This document shows positions 42,909-51,716 of a stretch of 64,000 bases of DNA, in pieces. Made by a program: the position numbers and the translations under genes. The DNA comes from Saccharopolyspora montiporae (lineage in GTDB: Bacteria > Actinomycetota > Actinomycetes > Mycobacteriales > Pseudonocardiaceae). The notes below the pieces were generated by a model. It saw only the letters and a list, made by a program, of their open reading frames with translations, was not told where the DNA came from and did no database searches. Numbering within the stretch: position 1 is the first letter of the stretch; each line of letters starts with the position of its first letter. The stretch is taken from NCBI RefSeq assembly GCF_015209505.1, contig NZ_JADEYC010000019.1, positions 62,001 through 126,000 on the forward strand, read 5' to 3'.

Positions 42909-44957
42909 GTGGACACCGGGAATTCCGGCGACATCGTCGACGAGCTGATCGCGCGCAGCAACCGGCTCGGCGCCGAACCGAAGAACACCAACTACGCCGG
43001 CGGCAACGCCTCGGCGAAGGGAACCGGCACCGACCCGGTCACCGGCGGAGCGGTGGACCTGATGTGGGTCAAGGGATCCGGCGGCGATCTGGGCACCCTG
43101 ACCGCGCGCGGGCTCGCGGTGCTGCGCCTGGACCGGCTGCGCGCGCTGTCCGACGTGTACCCGGGCGTCGAGCGCGAGGACGAGATGGTGGCCGCGTTCG
43201 ACCACGTCCTGCACGGCAAGGGCGGTGCGGCCCCGTCCATCGACACCGCCATGCACGGGCTCGTCGAGGCCGAGCACGTCGACCACCTGCACCCGGACAG
43301 CGGCATCGCGATCGCGACCGCCGCCGACGGCCCGGAACTCACTCGGGAGATCTTCGGCGACGCGGTGGTGTGGGTGCCGTGGCGGCGTCCGGGCTGGCAG
43401 CTCGGCGAGGACATCGCGGCCATCAAGCGCGAGCACCCGGACGCGGTCGGCACGATCCTCGGCGGGCACGGCGTCACTGCCTGGGGCACGACCAGCGAGG
43501 AGTGCGAGCGCAATTCGCGGTGGATCATCGACACCGCCGCCGCGCACATCGACGCGCACGGCGAGCCGGAACCGTTCGGCGCGGTCCTGCCCGGCTACGA
43601 GGCGCTGCCGGACGACGAGCGGCGCGCCAAGGCCGCCGCGCTCGCCCCGGTGCTGCGCGGGTTGGCCAGCACGGACAAGCGCCAGGTCGGGCACTTCACC
43701 GACGCCCCGGAGGTGCTGGAGTTCCTCGCCCGCGCCGAGCACCCGCGGCTCGCCGAGCTCGGCACCAGCTGCCCGGACCACTTCCTGCGCACCAAGGTCA
43801 AGCCGCTCGTGCTGGACCTGCCGGCGACCGCGACGGTCGAGGAGTGCTCGCGGCGGCTGGCGGAGCTGCACGAGCAGTACCGCGCGGACTACGCCGCCTA
43901 CTACCGGCGGCACGCCGACGCGGATTCCCCCGCGATGCGCGGTGCGGACCCGGCGATCGTGCTCGTCCCGGGAGTGGGCATGTTCAGCTACGGCTCGGAC
44001 AAGCAGACCGCCCGTGTGGCCGGCGAGTTCTACCGCAACGCGATCAACGTGATGCGCGGCGCCGAAGCGCTGTCCACGTACGCGCCCATCGACGAGCGGG
44101 AGAAGTTCCGCATCGAGTACTGGGCGCTGGAGGAGGCCAAGCTGCAGCGCCGGCCCGCACCGGCACCGCTGGCCACTCGGATCGCGCTGGTCACCGGTGC
44201 GGCCTCGGGCATCGGCCGGGCCACCGCGCAACGACTGGCGCGCGAAGGAGCCTGCGTCGTGCTCGCCGACCGGGACGGCGACGCGGCCCGGGACGCCGCG
44301 GCCGAGATCGGCTCCAGCGACACCGCGATCGGCGTGCGCTGCGACGTGACCGACGAAGACGCGGTGTCGGCCGCGATGTCCGCCGCGGTGCTCGCGTTCG
44401 GCGGACTCGACCTGATCGTCAACAACGCCGGGCTGTCGCTGTCCAAACCGCTGCTGGAGACCACATCCGCAGACTGGGACCTGCAGCACGACGTGATGGC
44501 CAAGGGTTCGTTCCTGATCAGCCGTGCCGCCGCGCAGGTGCTCATCGCCCAGGAACTCGGCGGCGACATCGTCTACATCGTGTCCAAGAACGGGGTGTTC
44601 GCCGGGCCGAACAACATCGCCTACTCGGCCACCAAGGCCGATCAGGCGCACCAGGTCCGGCTGCTGGCCGCCGAGCTCGGTGAGCACGCGATCCGGGTGA
44701 ACGGGGTCAACCCGGACGGCGTGGTGCGCGGCAGCGGGATCTTCGCCGGCGGATGGGGCGCGCAGCGCGCGAAGGTCTACGGCGTCCCGGAGGAGGAGCT
44801 CGGCGCCTTCTACGCGCAGCGCACCCTGCTCAAGCGCGAGGTGCTGCCGGAACACGTGGCCAACGCGGTCTTCGCGCTCACCGGCGGCGAACTCGACCAC
44901 ACCACCGGCCTGCACGTCCCCGTCGACGCGGGGGTCGCGGCGGCGTTCCTGCGCTGA
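42909..44957 (+). CDS. Bifunctional rhamnulose-1-phosphate aldolase / short-chain dehydrogenase
   Basis: A 682-residue fusion. Residues about 1-410 form a class II aldolase (SNRLGAEPKNTNYAGGNASAKG, VDHLHPDSGIAI, VGTILGGHGVTAWG) and about 420-682 an SDR (TGAASGIGRATA, NNAGLSLSKPL, AYSATKADQAHQV with the Tyr-Lys pair). It cleaves rhamnulose-1-phosphate to dihydroxyacetone phosphate and L-lactaldehyde; the SDR half is thought to oxidise or reduce lactaldehyde. GTG start. Located between isomerase and kinase genes. Confidence 0.93.
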   Translation: MDTGNSGDIVDELIARSNRLGAEPKNTNYAGGNASAKGTGTDPVTGGAVDLMWVKGSGGDLGTLTARGLAVLRLDRLRALSDVYPGVEREDEMVAAFDHVLHGKGGAAPSIDTAMHGLVEAEHVDHLHPDSGIAIATAADGPELTREIFGDAVVWVPWRRPGWQLGEDIAAIKREHPDAVGTILGGHGVTAWGTTSEECERNSRWIIDTAAAHIDAHGEPEPFGAVLPGYEALPDDERRAKAAALAPVLRGLASTDKRQVGHFTDAPEVLEFLARAEHPRLAELGTSCPDHFLRTKVKPLVLDLPATATVEECSRRLAELHEQYRADYAAYYRRHADADSPAMRGADPAIVLVPGVGMFSYGSDKQTARVAGEFYRNAINVMRGAEALSTYAPIDEREKFRIEYWALEEAKLQRRPAPAPLATRIALVTGAASGIGRATAQRLAREGACVVLADRDGDAARDAAAEIGSSDTAIGVRCDVTDEDAVSAAMSAAVLAFGGLDLIVNNAGLSLSKPLLETTSADWDLQHDVMAKGSFLISRAAAQVLIAQELGGDIVYIVSKNGVFAGPNNIAYSATKADQAHQVRLLAAELGEHAIRVNGVNPDGVVRGSGIFAGGWGAQRAKVYGVPEEELGAFYAQRTLLKREVLPEHVANAVFALTGGELDHTTGLHVPVDAGVAAAFLR

Positions 44958-44970
44958 ACGGGAGGCGATC

Positions 44971-46401
44971 ATGGGCACGACGGTGGCCGCGGTCGATCTC
45001 GGCGCGACCAGCGGGCGGGTGATGCTCGGGCACGTCGACCGCGACGAGGTGCGGTTGCGCACCGCAGCGCGGTTCCCGAACGAACCGGTGCGCACCCGGG
45101 ACGGCCTGCACTGGAACGTGCTGGAGCTCTACCGGCAGCTGTGCGCGGGGCTGCGGCAGGCGGTTCGCGAACCGGATCTGGCCTCGGTCGGCATCGACTC
45201 GTGGGCCGTGGACTACGGGTTGCTGCGCGGCGGGCGACTGCTCGGCATCCCGCACCACTACCGGGACGAGCGCACCGCCGATGCGGTCGCCGCGGTGCAC
45301 GAGGTGGTGGATCCCGTCGAGCTGTACCGGCACAACGGTCTGCAGCACCTGCCGTTCAACACGGTGTTCCAGCTGGCCGCGGACCGGCGGGCCGGGATGC
45401 TGGAGCTGGCCGATCGGGTGCTGCTGCTGCCGGACCTGCTGGCCTACTGGCTCACCGGGCGGCAGGTCGCCGAACGCACCAACGCCTCGACGACGGGGCT
45501 GCTGGACGTGCGCACCGGCGACTGGTCCGCGGAGCTGCTCGACAGGTTGGAGCTGGACCGGAGCCTGTTCGCCGACCTGGTGGATCCGGGTGAGCACATC
45601 GGTGACGTCTCCCCGGACATCTCCGCCGACCTCGGGCGGGACCGGCCGCTGCCGGTGACGGCGGTCGGCTCGCACGACACCGCCTCGGCGGTGGCGGCCG
45701 TGCCCGCCGCGGAGGATTCGTTCGCCTACATCTCCTGCGGAACCTGGTCGCTGGTCGGCGTCGAGGTGGACAGACCGGTGCTGTCCGAACGCGGACGGGC
45801 CGCGAACTTCACCAACGAACTCGGCGTCGACGGGCGGATCCGCTACCTGCGCAACGTGATGGGCCTGTGGCTGCTGACCGAATCGCTGGCGCACTGGCAG
45901 CGCGCCGATCCGTCGGTCGAGCTGGAACCCCTGCTGGCCGAAGCGGCGCAGGTCCCGCCGGACCGGGTCGGCGTCTTCGACACCGACGACGGCCGGTTCC
46001 TGCCACCCGGGGACATGCCGACCCGGATCGAGCAGTGGCTGCACGAGCACGACCAGCCGATCCCGCGCACCCGCGGGGAGTTCGTGCGTTGCATCCTGGA
46101 AAGCCTGGCCCGCGCCTACGCGGGGGCGATCGAGCAGGTCGAGCAGCTCACCGGCGAACCGGTGTCCGTGCTGCACGTGGTGGGCGGTGGTTCGCAGAAC
46201 ACGCTGCTGTGCGAGCTCACGGCGCAGCGCACCGGCCGGCCGGTGGTCGCCGGCCCGACCGAGGCGACCGCGCTGGGCAACGTGCTGGTCCAGGCGCGGG
46301 CCGCCGGGGCGGTGCGCGGGAGTCCGGAGTCGCTGCGCGCTCTGGTGCGGAACTGCACCGACCTGCAGCACTACCACCCCACGAGTACGGGCCGGGCGTG
46401 A
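44971..46401 (+). CDS. rhaB: Rhamnulokinase
   Basis: A 476-residue FGGY-type sugar kinase. VAAVDLGATSGRVMLGHVD is the N-terminal phosphate loop, SVGIDSWAVDYGLL the substrate strand, VGSHDTASAVAAVP and HVVGGGSQNTLLCELTA the ATP-binding motifs of RhaB. It phosphorylates L-rhamnulose to rhamnulose-1-phosphate for the aldolase upstream. Last gene of the operon. Its last about 120 bases recur as a damaged copy at 47,563. Confidence 0.94.
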   Translation: MGTTVAAVDLGATSGRVMLGHVDRDEVRLRTAARFPNEPVRTRDGLHWNVLELYRQLCAGLRQAVREPDLASVGIDSWAVDYGLLRGGRLLGIPHHYRDERTADAVAAVHEVVDPVELYRHNGLQHLPFNTVFQLAADRRAGMLELADRVLLLPDLLAYWLTGRQVAERTNASTTGLLDVRTGDWSAELLDRLELDRSLFADLVDPGEHIGDVSPDISADLGRDRPLPVTAVGSHDTASAVAAVPAAEDSFAYISCGTWSLVGVEVDRPVLSERGRAANFTNELGVDGRIRYLRNVMGLWLLTESLAHWQRADPSVELEPLLAEAAQVPPDRVGVFDTDDGRFLPPGDMPTRIEQWLHEHDQPIPRTRGEFVRCILESLARAYAGAIEQVEQLTGEPVSVLHVVGGGSQNTLLCELTAQRTGRPVVAGPTEATALGNVLVQARAAGAVRGSPESLRALVRNCTDLQHYHPTSTGRA

Positions 46402-46429
46402 GCGCCTGCGGCCCGCCCTGGTGCCGCCC

Positions 46430-47407
46430 CTACCGGTGGTCGGCGGCCATGGCGTCCTTCGTCGCACCGTTGATCGGTGGGCTCGGCTCGCACGGCGGCT
46501 CCGCCGCGTGCTCGGGATCGAGCGCGTTGACGACGAACTGCTCGGCGCGGCGATCGAACGAGATGCCGAGGTGGTCGGTCGCGTTCACTTCGCAGCCGTC
46601 TTGCAGCAGGATGTTGTTGACGTTCGGGCCGTCCAGGAACGCCGAGGTGTGCGGGGTGACAATCTCGTCGTAGCGCGTCTGGATCACCGTGTAGTCCACG
46701 CCGGGGACCGTCTCACCGCCCGCGTTGAGCTCCGCGAGGAATTCCGAGTCGTGCATCTGATCGCGCACCGAATCGCCGAGACCGGACTGCAGGAGTTGCG
46801 GGACGCCGGGCAACAACGCCAGCCCGTCGACGTCCGTGCCGTGGTTCGACGGCGACAACCCGACCAGCTTGTCCACCTTCTCGGCGCCCCCGAGGAACTT
46901 CAGGTACTGGCGCGGCATCATGCCGCCTTGCGAATGCCCGACGAGGTCGACCTCGTCGGCTCCGGTCGCGGCGAGCACCGAGTCGACGAACCCGCTGAGC
47001 TGTTCGGCTGAAGCTGCGATCGGCGCCGTCCCGCCGGTCGGATACGCGCCCGGCAGGCCGACGCCGAGACCGGTGCCTTGCCCGTAGTTGAACGCGAACA
47101 CGCAGTAGCCCTCGTTCGCCAGCCGGGGTGCGAGCGAGTAACCGTTGTAGGTCATGTTCTCGACGGTTCCGTGCACCAACACCACCGGCTCCGGGTGCTC
47201 CGGCGCCGGGACGCACGACCAGTCGTTGGCGCCGCCCGGTGCGGCACCCGGCCGCGCGGTCGCGTTCAGCAGCGAGGCCAGACCGGAGTTCAGCACCTGA
47301 TGGCGCTCCTGCTCGCTCGCCACCGCGGGCGCTACCGACGTCGCGGCGGTCACCGCGGCTACCGCCGCCACCGCGCCGCACCACCGGTGAGATTTTCGGT
47401 CAGCCAT
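46430..47407 (-). CDS. Secreted triacylglycerol lipase / alpha-beta hydrolase
   Basis: A 325-residue lipase. The signal peptide CGAVAAVAAVTAATSVAPAVAS ends near residue 30. The mature enzyme shows VVLVHGTVENMTYNGYSLAP (oxyanion strand), the nucleophile elbow LVGHSQGGMMPRQY and a late TDHLGISFD with the histidine. Related to Streptomyces/Propionibacterium extracellular lipases. The start at MADRKSHRW follows GGAGG. It is inserted between rhaB and the truncated second copy of the rhaB end. Confidence 0.9.
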   Translation of the reverse strand: MADRKSHRWCGAVAAVAAVTAATSVAPAVASEQERHQVLNSGLASLLNATARPGAAPGGANDWSCVPAPEHPEPVVLVHGTVENMTYNGYSLAPRLANEGYCVFAFNYGQGTGLGVGLPGAYPTGGTAPIAASAEQLSGFVDSVLAATGADEVDLVGHSQGGMMPRQYLKFLGGAEKVDKLVGLSPSNHGTDVDGLALLPGVPQLLQSGLGDSVRDQMHDSEFLAELNAGGETVPGVDYTVIQTRYDEIVTPHTSAFLDGPNVNNILLQDGCEVNATDHLGISFDRRAEQFVVNALDPEHAAEPPCEPSPPINGATKDAMAADHR

Positions 47408-47562
47408 CGAAACCGTCCTCCGCCGCCGGCGGCGACACGGGCTGTTCACCGCGCTCGTCCCTCGACACCCTGATCAACCGCGCCGGGCCGGAACGGGATC
47501 GGGAAAGTGCCGCAGATCACATTCCGTACCCCTGCGATGCCTGCAGCGAACGGGACCCGGGA

Positions 47563-47690
47563 GAGGCGACCGCGGTGGGCAACGCGCTGGTCCCGCGCGG
47601 CCGACGCGGTGCGCGGCAGCCCGGAGTCGTTGCGCGCGCTGGTGCGCCGCTGCACCGACCTGCAGCACTACCACCCGGCGAGCCGAGAGA
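47563..47690 (+). pseudogene. Partial duplicate of the rhamnulokinase 3' end
   Basis: About 115 bases match 46,261-46,380 of rhaB almost base for base, including the coding end AVRGSPESLRALVR..CTDLQHYHP. A 5-base deletion near 47,600 shifts the frame, and the upstream kinase is absent, so it is a relic. It lies directly downstream of the lipase gene's promoter side and upstream of the methyltransferase. It shows that the lipase lies between two copies of the same sequence. Confidence 0.85.
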
Positions 47691-47781
47691 GTTGACCCGC
47701 GAACGCGGGACAGGGCCGGACCTGGACCGAACCACCCCTCCGTCGGGTGCTGTACGCGGGGCTGCGCAGGCTGGCAGGATC

Positions 47782-48651
47782 ATGATCATGCCTGGTAACA
47801 GCGGCGGTTCGGGCGTCGTTCGCCCGTCGCGGGCGAGTTGGGTTCCGCCGGCGGTGGACATGAGCCTGCCGTCGGCCGCTCGGGTGTACGACGCCTACCT
47901 CGGCGGTGCGCACAACTTCGAGGTCGATCGGCGGTTCGCCGCCCGCGCCGAAGAACTGTTGCCGCACGTCAAGGACGTGGCCCGGCGGAACCGGACATTC
48001 CTCCGGCAAGCTGTGCGCTACGCGGCGGAAACCGCCGGTATCACGCAATTCCTGGACATCGGCTGCGGTCTGCCGGTCACCGGCGCGGTGCACGAGGTCG
48101 CCCGCGAATTCCAGCCGGACGCCCGGGTGCTCTACGCGGACAACGAACCGGTGGCGGTCACCCAGGGCGAGATGATGCTGCGCGACGAAGACCGCGCCAC
48201 GATCATCCACGGCGACCTGCGTTTCCCGGAATCGGTGCTGCACGCGGCGGCAACCCGGGAACTGCTGGACTTCGACCGGCCGGTGTGCGTGCTCATGGTC
48301 GCGCTGGTGCACTTCGTGCCCGATGCGGAGAACCCGGTCGCGCTGCTCGCCCGCTATCGGGACGCCCTCGCACCGGGCAGCCTGCTCGCGCTGAGCCACG
48401 CGACGGTCGACGGCGTGCCGGAACCGGTGCGCGGCCAGACGATGGACTTCATCAACTCCTACGCGCACACGCAGAACCCGGGCTTCGTCGCCCGTACCCG
48501 CGCGGAATTCCTGGCGCTGTTGGACGGATTCGACCTGGTCGACCCGGGCGTGACCTACACCCCGCAATGGCGCCCAGACCGCCCGGTCACCACCGAAGAC
48601 CACCCGGAACGCGCCGTGTGCTTCGCCGCAGTCGGCCGCGTCCCGGACTGA
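47782..48651 (+). CDS. SAM-dependent methyltransferase (DUF574 family)
   Basis: A 289-residue protein of the actinomycete-specific DUF574 group. PPAVDMSLPSAARVYDAYLGG, FEVDRRFAARAEELLP, the SAM loop QFLDIGCGLPVTGAVHEVA and YADNEPVAVTQGEMML are typical. These are putative methyltransferases of unknown substrate, often multicopy in Streptomyces. The first ATG of the pair 47,782/47,788 is used. Its stop abuts the convergent Csb2 fragment by 1 base. Confidence 0.88.
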   Translation: MIMPGNSGGSGVVRPSRASWVPPAVDMSLPSAARVYDAYLGGAHNFEVDRRFAARAEELLPHVKDVARRNRTFLRQAVRYAAETAGITQFLDIGCGLPVTGAVHEVAREFQPDARVLYADNEPVAVTQGEMMLRDEDRATIIHGDLRFPESVLHAAATRELLDFDRPVCVLMVALVHFVPDAENPVALLARYRDALAPGSLLALSHATVDGVPEPVRGQTMDFINSYAHTQNPGFVARTRAEFLALLDGFDLVDPGVTYTPQWRPDRPVTTEDHPERAVCFAAVGRVPD

Positions 48652-48652
48652 C

Positions 48653-49372
48653 TCATGTGTCGGCCGGAATGAACAGCCCCATGCCGAAGTAGCGTTGCGC
48701 GCCGAGCAGCACCGGGCCGTGCACCGGCTCCGGGAAGCGGAGTCGCACGTGGCAGAACGGGCGCGGCGGCTGCTCCCGGCGCGGGAAGTCGTTCCGCCGC
48801 AACCGGATCCCGCCGCGGAGAAAGGAATCGCTCGCGGTGCCAACCTCATCCGGTTCGGGAAACCCGCTGCGCACGCACGCGCGGCGGATCTCCGCGCCCT
48901 CGTTCCCCTTGCCGGGGAAGCGGTCCAGCACGAGCGGCGCCGTCGTCGCCCAGGTTCGAGCGGGCCCGACCAGCGCCCGCGCCGTAGAACCCACCTCCGA
49001 TTCGGCGCGCAGCCGGAGACTCGCACCGGAGAACTGCAGCTCGAACGCCGGCGAGGACGTGAGAGCCCGGTGGATCACCCGCCCCAGATCCGTGCGGTCC
49101 GCCGGGCACAGCACCGCGACACCGGTGATGTCCCCGCGGGCGTGCGCGTGCCCGACGTCCGGCAGCGGCAGGTACGCGACGTGCGGGCGGTCCTGCGCCC
49201 CGTGCCCGGACACCTCGGGCGGCAGCGGATCCGGTACCCGCTGCATCACCGCGTGCCGCAAGCTGCTGGCGACCACACCGAACCGGTCGGCGTCCACCCG
49301 GATCCCGCCCGGGAAGCGGAAACTCACGAGCCGCTCGGTCAACCCGGCCACGCCCTCGGCTACCGGCTGCAC
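48653..49372 (-). CDS. Csb2 C-terminal half (type I-G/I-U Cas5-Cas6-like), N-terminally truncated
   Basis: A 239-residue frame matching the C-terminal half of Csb2/GSU0054-type proteins: FRFPGGIRVDADRFGVVASS at about 18, RPHVAYLPLPDVGHAHARGD at 62-81, TWATTAPLVLDRFPGKG at 140-156, ACVRSGFPEPDEV and the ending GPVLLGAQRYFGMGLF. Full-length Csb2 is about 400-500 residues and is thought to fuse Cas5- and Cas6-like parts; the Cas5-like N-terminus is missing here, replaced upstream by array A. A GTG start stands behind GGGAGGGGAGGGG, so the half protein may be made. It could act as the crRNA endonuclease for the adjacent arrays, since no other cas6 is visible; that is inference. Confidence 0.8.
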   Translation of the reverse strand: MQPVAEGVAGLTERLVSFRFPGGIRVDADRFGVVASSLRHAVMQRVPDPLPPEVSGHGAQDRPHVAYLPLPDVGHAHARGDITGVAVLCPADRTDLGRVIHRALTSSPAFELQFSGASLRLRAESEVGSTARALVGPARTWATTAPLVLDRFPGKGNEGAEIRRACVRSGFPEPDEVGTASDSFLRGGIRLRRNDFPRREQPPRPFCHVRLRFPEPVHGPVLLGAQRYFGMGLFIPADT

Positions 49373-49545
49373 CGGCGCCCCTCCCCTCCCGACACGACGA
49401 AACCCGACGCAGCGCACCACCCGCGGTGACGCCGCATGATCGACCGGCAACGTACCGCACCGACGATCACGCGGAGGAACATGCGCACCGCTCCGACCGG
49501 CGGCAAGCACCACACCCGCCGCACGGGCCCCACTGGCCCGGCCAC

Positions 49546-49719
49546 GCGAGCGGTTCGGCTCCCCCACTCCCAGGCGGAACCACTCGAACACCATCACCAC
49601 AGGTCAAAGCCCTATCGGAGTCGACCAAGATCAGGTAAGCTCCCCGCAGCGATCTCCACGAGCAACCGCTCGCAACGATCTTTGAAACCCCAGGTCACAC
49701 ACCCCGAAAACCGAGAACG
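49546..49719 (+). promoter_or_regulatory. CRISPR leader A (174 nt)
   Basis: A 174-base segment ending in CCGAGAACG directly before the first repeat. It is nearly identical along its length to leaders at 52,869 and 62,617. Contains the invariant block CTCGCAACGATCTTTGAAAC. It should hold the array promoter and the integration anchor. Confidence 0.85.
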
Positions 49720-49836
49720 GTCTCACCGGCTCCCCGAGCCGGTCCCCATTGCGGCTGGCTCACCTGAGTGTGGAGCTTGAGTTCAGGCGTGACGGGCATG
49801 GTCTCACCGGCTCCCCGAGCCGGTCCCCATTGCGGC
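49720..49836 (+). CRISPR. CRISPR array A: 2 repeats, 1 spacer
   Basis: Two identical 36-base repeats (49,720-49,755 and 49,801-49,836) around one 45-base spacer. The repeat begins GTCTCACC, has the stem-loop CCGGCT-CCCCG-AGCCGG and ends CCCCATTGCGGC. The spacer is longer than any other in the window (others 35-39). Leader on the left, so transcription is rightward. Confidence 0.95.
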
Positions 49837-49990
49837 CGGCGCGCTCAGCGCCCGCCCCATCGACACCACCCCGCGTTCCTCCGAGGTCAGCGCGGGTGCA
49901 TGACGCGATGCGCCCGGCCCCGGAGTGAACCGCGATGCCGGCGGCTAGCCTTCCCCTGCGTGACCGACAGACCGCAGGGGGTGCGCGATC

Positions 49991-50530
49991 GTGGAAAGGG
50001 ACTGCCTTCGCGCGCGGTGCGAATCCCGGGTCGAGCGCCTGCTGCGGGCGATCGGTGGTCTGCCCACCCCGTGGGACATCAACGAGTTCTGCGACCGGCT
50101 GGAGCGCTACCGCGGCCGCGACATCGATCTGGTGCCGGTGCGCTGGACCGTCGGCGACAGCACCGGATTCTGGCAGCGCCGCGGTGATCGCGATGTCATC
50201 GGCTACACCGAGAACACCAGCGGTGTGCACCAGGACCACATCATCCTGCACGAGATCGGGCACCTGATCTCCGAGCACCGTGGCCGCTGCGTCTTGTCCG
50301 CGGAGGAAGCGCGGCAGCGCGCTCCGCACCTGGCGCCCGCGGCGTTCGCCCACCTGCTCGGCCGGGTCTCGGCCGAGGCAGAAGAGGACGAGGCCGAGAT
50401 CATCGCGACCATGGTCCTGGCGCGCATCGCCCGGCAGAGCCGCCGTGGTCGGACGCGGCGTGGGCGCACGCTCGACCCGCGCACATCGGCGGCGCTCAAC
50501 CGGGTGGCCGCGGCCTTCGACGACCGGTAG
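49991..50530 (+). CDS. ImmA/IrrE-like zinc metallopeptidase
   Basis: A 179-residue protein. HEIGHLISEH (residues 87-96) is the HExxH gluzincin motif of ImmA/IrrE-type peptidases, after DVIGYTENTSGVHQDHIILHE. Family members cleave or regulate XRE-type repressors in mobile elements and stress responses. The GTG start is in frame and the gene runs next to a MAB_1171c-type gene, a common actinomycete pair. No XRE-type partner is visible in the interval. Confidence 0.8.
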   Translation: MERDCLRARCESRVERLLRAIGGLPTPWDINEFCDRLERYRGRDIDLVPVRWTVGDSTGFWQRRGDRDVIGYTENTSGVHQDHIILHEIGHLISEHRGRCVLSAEEARQRAPHLAPAAFAHLLGRVSAEAEEDEAEIIATMVLARIARQSRRGRTRRGRTLDPRTSAALNRVAAAFDDR

Positions 50531-50555
50531 ATCCCGCCGCGGGATACTTCCGACC

Positions 50556-51716
50556 ATGGGCAGCGTTGTGATGTGGTTCGCCGGTGCGCTCGCCGTGTCG
50601 TCCGCCGGACTGCGCCTCTACCGCGCGCGGCGATACCCGACCGCTGGAGTGGTCTACCTCTGCGCGGCTGTGGCCGCCGTGGGGTGTTCGGCTGTGTTGG
50701 CGGCACCGCTGACGGTGGAGCTGTTGATGCCGGTGGAGCCGTTCGACAACTTCACCCGGTGGCTCGCCAACGGGCTGGCGATGGTCGCCGCGTGGTCGGT
50801 GCACGCGCTGCTGCTGCACCTGGTGTACGCGCCGGAGCACGCCCGGCCTTCGGTACGCCGCCAGGTCGTGGTCCTCGCCGGAGCGCTGGCGGCGATGTCG
50901 GGGCTGCTGCTCGGTGCGGGAATCCCCTCGGCCCCGGATTTCGTGGCGGCGGCCGGCCACCGGTGGCAGATCACGGTCTACGTCACCGTGTTCTGCGGAT
51001 ACGTCGCCTACAGCCTGGCGAACTTCATCCGGTTGATGGCCTACTACGCGCGGCTGTCGACGCGGCCCTGGCTGCGCCGCGGACTCGGCGTGGTCCGCGC
51101 CGGTGCCGCCGTCGGGATCGGTTGGGCCGTGCTCAAGGTCCTGGCCGCGATGACCGTGCTCGCCGGGGGTTCCGGAGGCTGGGAGACCCTGGCTTCGGCC
51201 ATCCTCTCCGCGACCTGCGTGTCCCTGGTCGGCATCGGCGTCACCATGCCGGCGTGGGGACCGGTGATCGCCGCCCCCGTCCGGTGGGTGCGGCACTACC
51301 GCACCCACCGGGCACTTCGTCCACTGTGGTCGGTGTTGCACACCGCCTTCCCCGAGATCGCCCGCACCCACCCCGGCCAGTCCACCGCGATCGCCTGGCG
51401 ATTGGCCCGTCGCGTCGTCGAGATCGAGGACGGACTCCTGCTGCTCGCCCCGTACCGCACACCGCAGGAGCGCACCTCACCGCGAACGGGAGATCCGGAA
51501 GCCGTCTGGGAGGCCGTCGAAATCCGGGACGCGCTGCACGACGTCGCCCGGGGACGGACCCCGCCGGTCGCCGAGCCGCCCGTGCCGGCACCGCAGCGCG
51601 AAGCGGGCGACCTGGACGCCGAGGCCGCTTGGTTGCGGCGCGTGGCGCGTGCGTACTGTCGCGTACCGGCCATCGCCCACCGCACCGAGGAGCAGGAGTT
51701 CCGTGACCAGCGCTGA
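50556..51716 (+). CDS. MAB_1171c family membrane protein
   Basis: A 386-residue protein with about seven N-terminal membrane helices (FAGALAVSSAGLRLYRARRYP, LANGLAMVAAWSVHALLLHL, RQVVVLAGALAAMSGLLLGAG and others). It is followed by a cytosolic helical part (VLHTAFPEIARTHPGQ, ARRVVEIEDGLLLL). This is the MAB_1171c putative transporter family, typically encoded next to ImmA/IrrE-like genes. Function unknown. It overlaps the next gene by 14 bases. Confidence 0.8.
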   Translation: MGSVVMWFAGALAVSSAGLRLYRARRYPTAGVVYLCAAVAAVGCSAVLAAPLTVELLMPVEPFDNFTRWLANGLAMVAAWSVHALLLHLVYAPEHARPSVRRQVVVLAGALAAMSGLLLGAGIPSAPDFVAAAGHRWQITVYVTVFCGYVAYSLANFIRLMAYYARLSTRPWLRRGLGVVRAGAAVGIGWAVLKVLAAMTVLAGGSGGWETLASAILSATCVSLVGIGVTMPAWGPVIAAPVRWVRHYRTHRALRPLWSVLHTAFPEIARTHPGQSTAIAWRLARRVVEIEDGLLLLAPYRTPQERTSPRTGDPEAVWEAVEIRDALHDVARGRTPPVAEPPVPAPQREAGDLDAEAAWLRRVARAYCRVPAIAHRTEEQEFRDQR

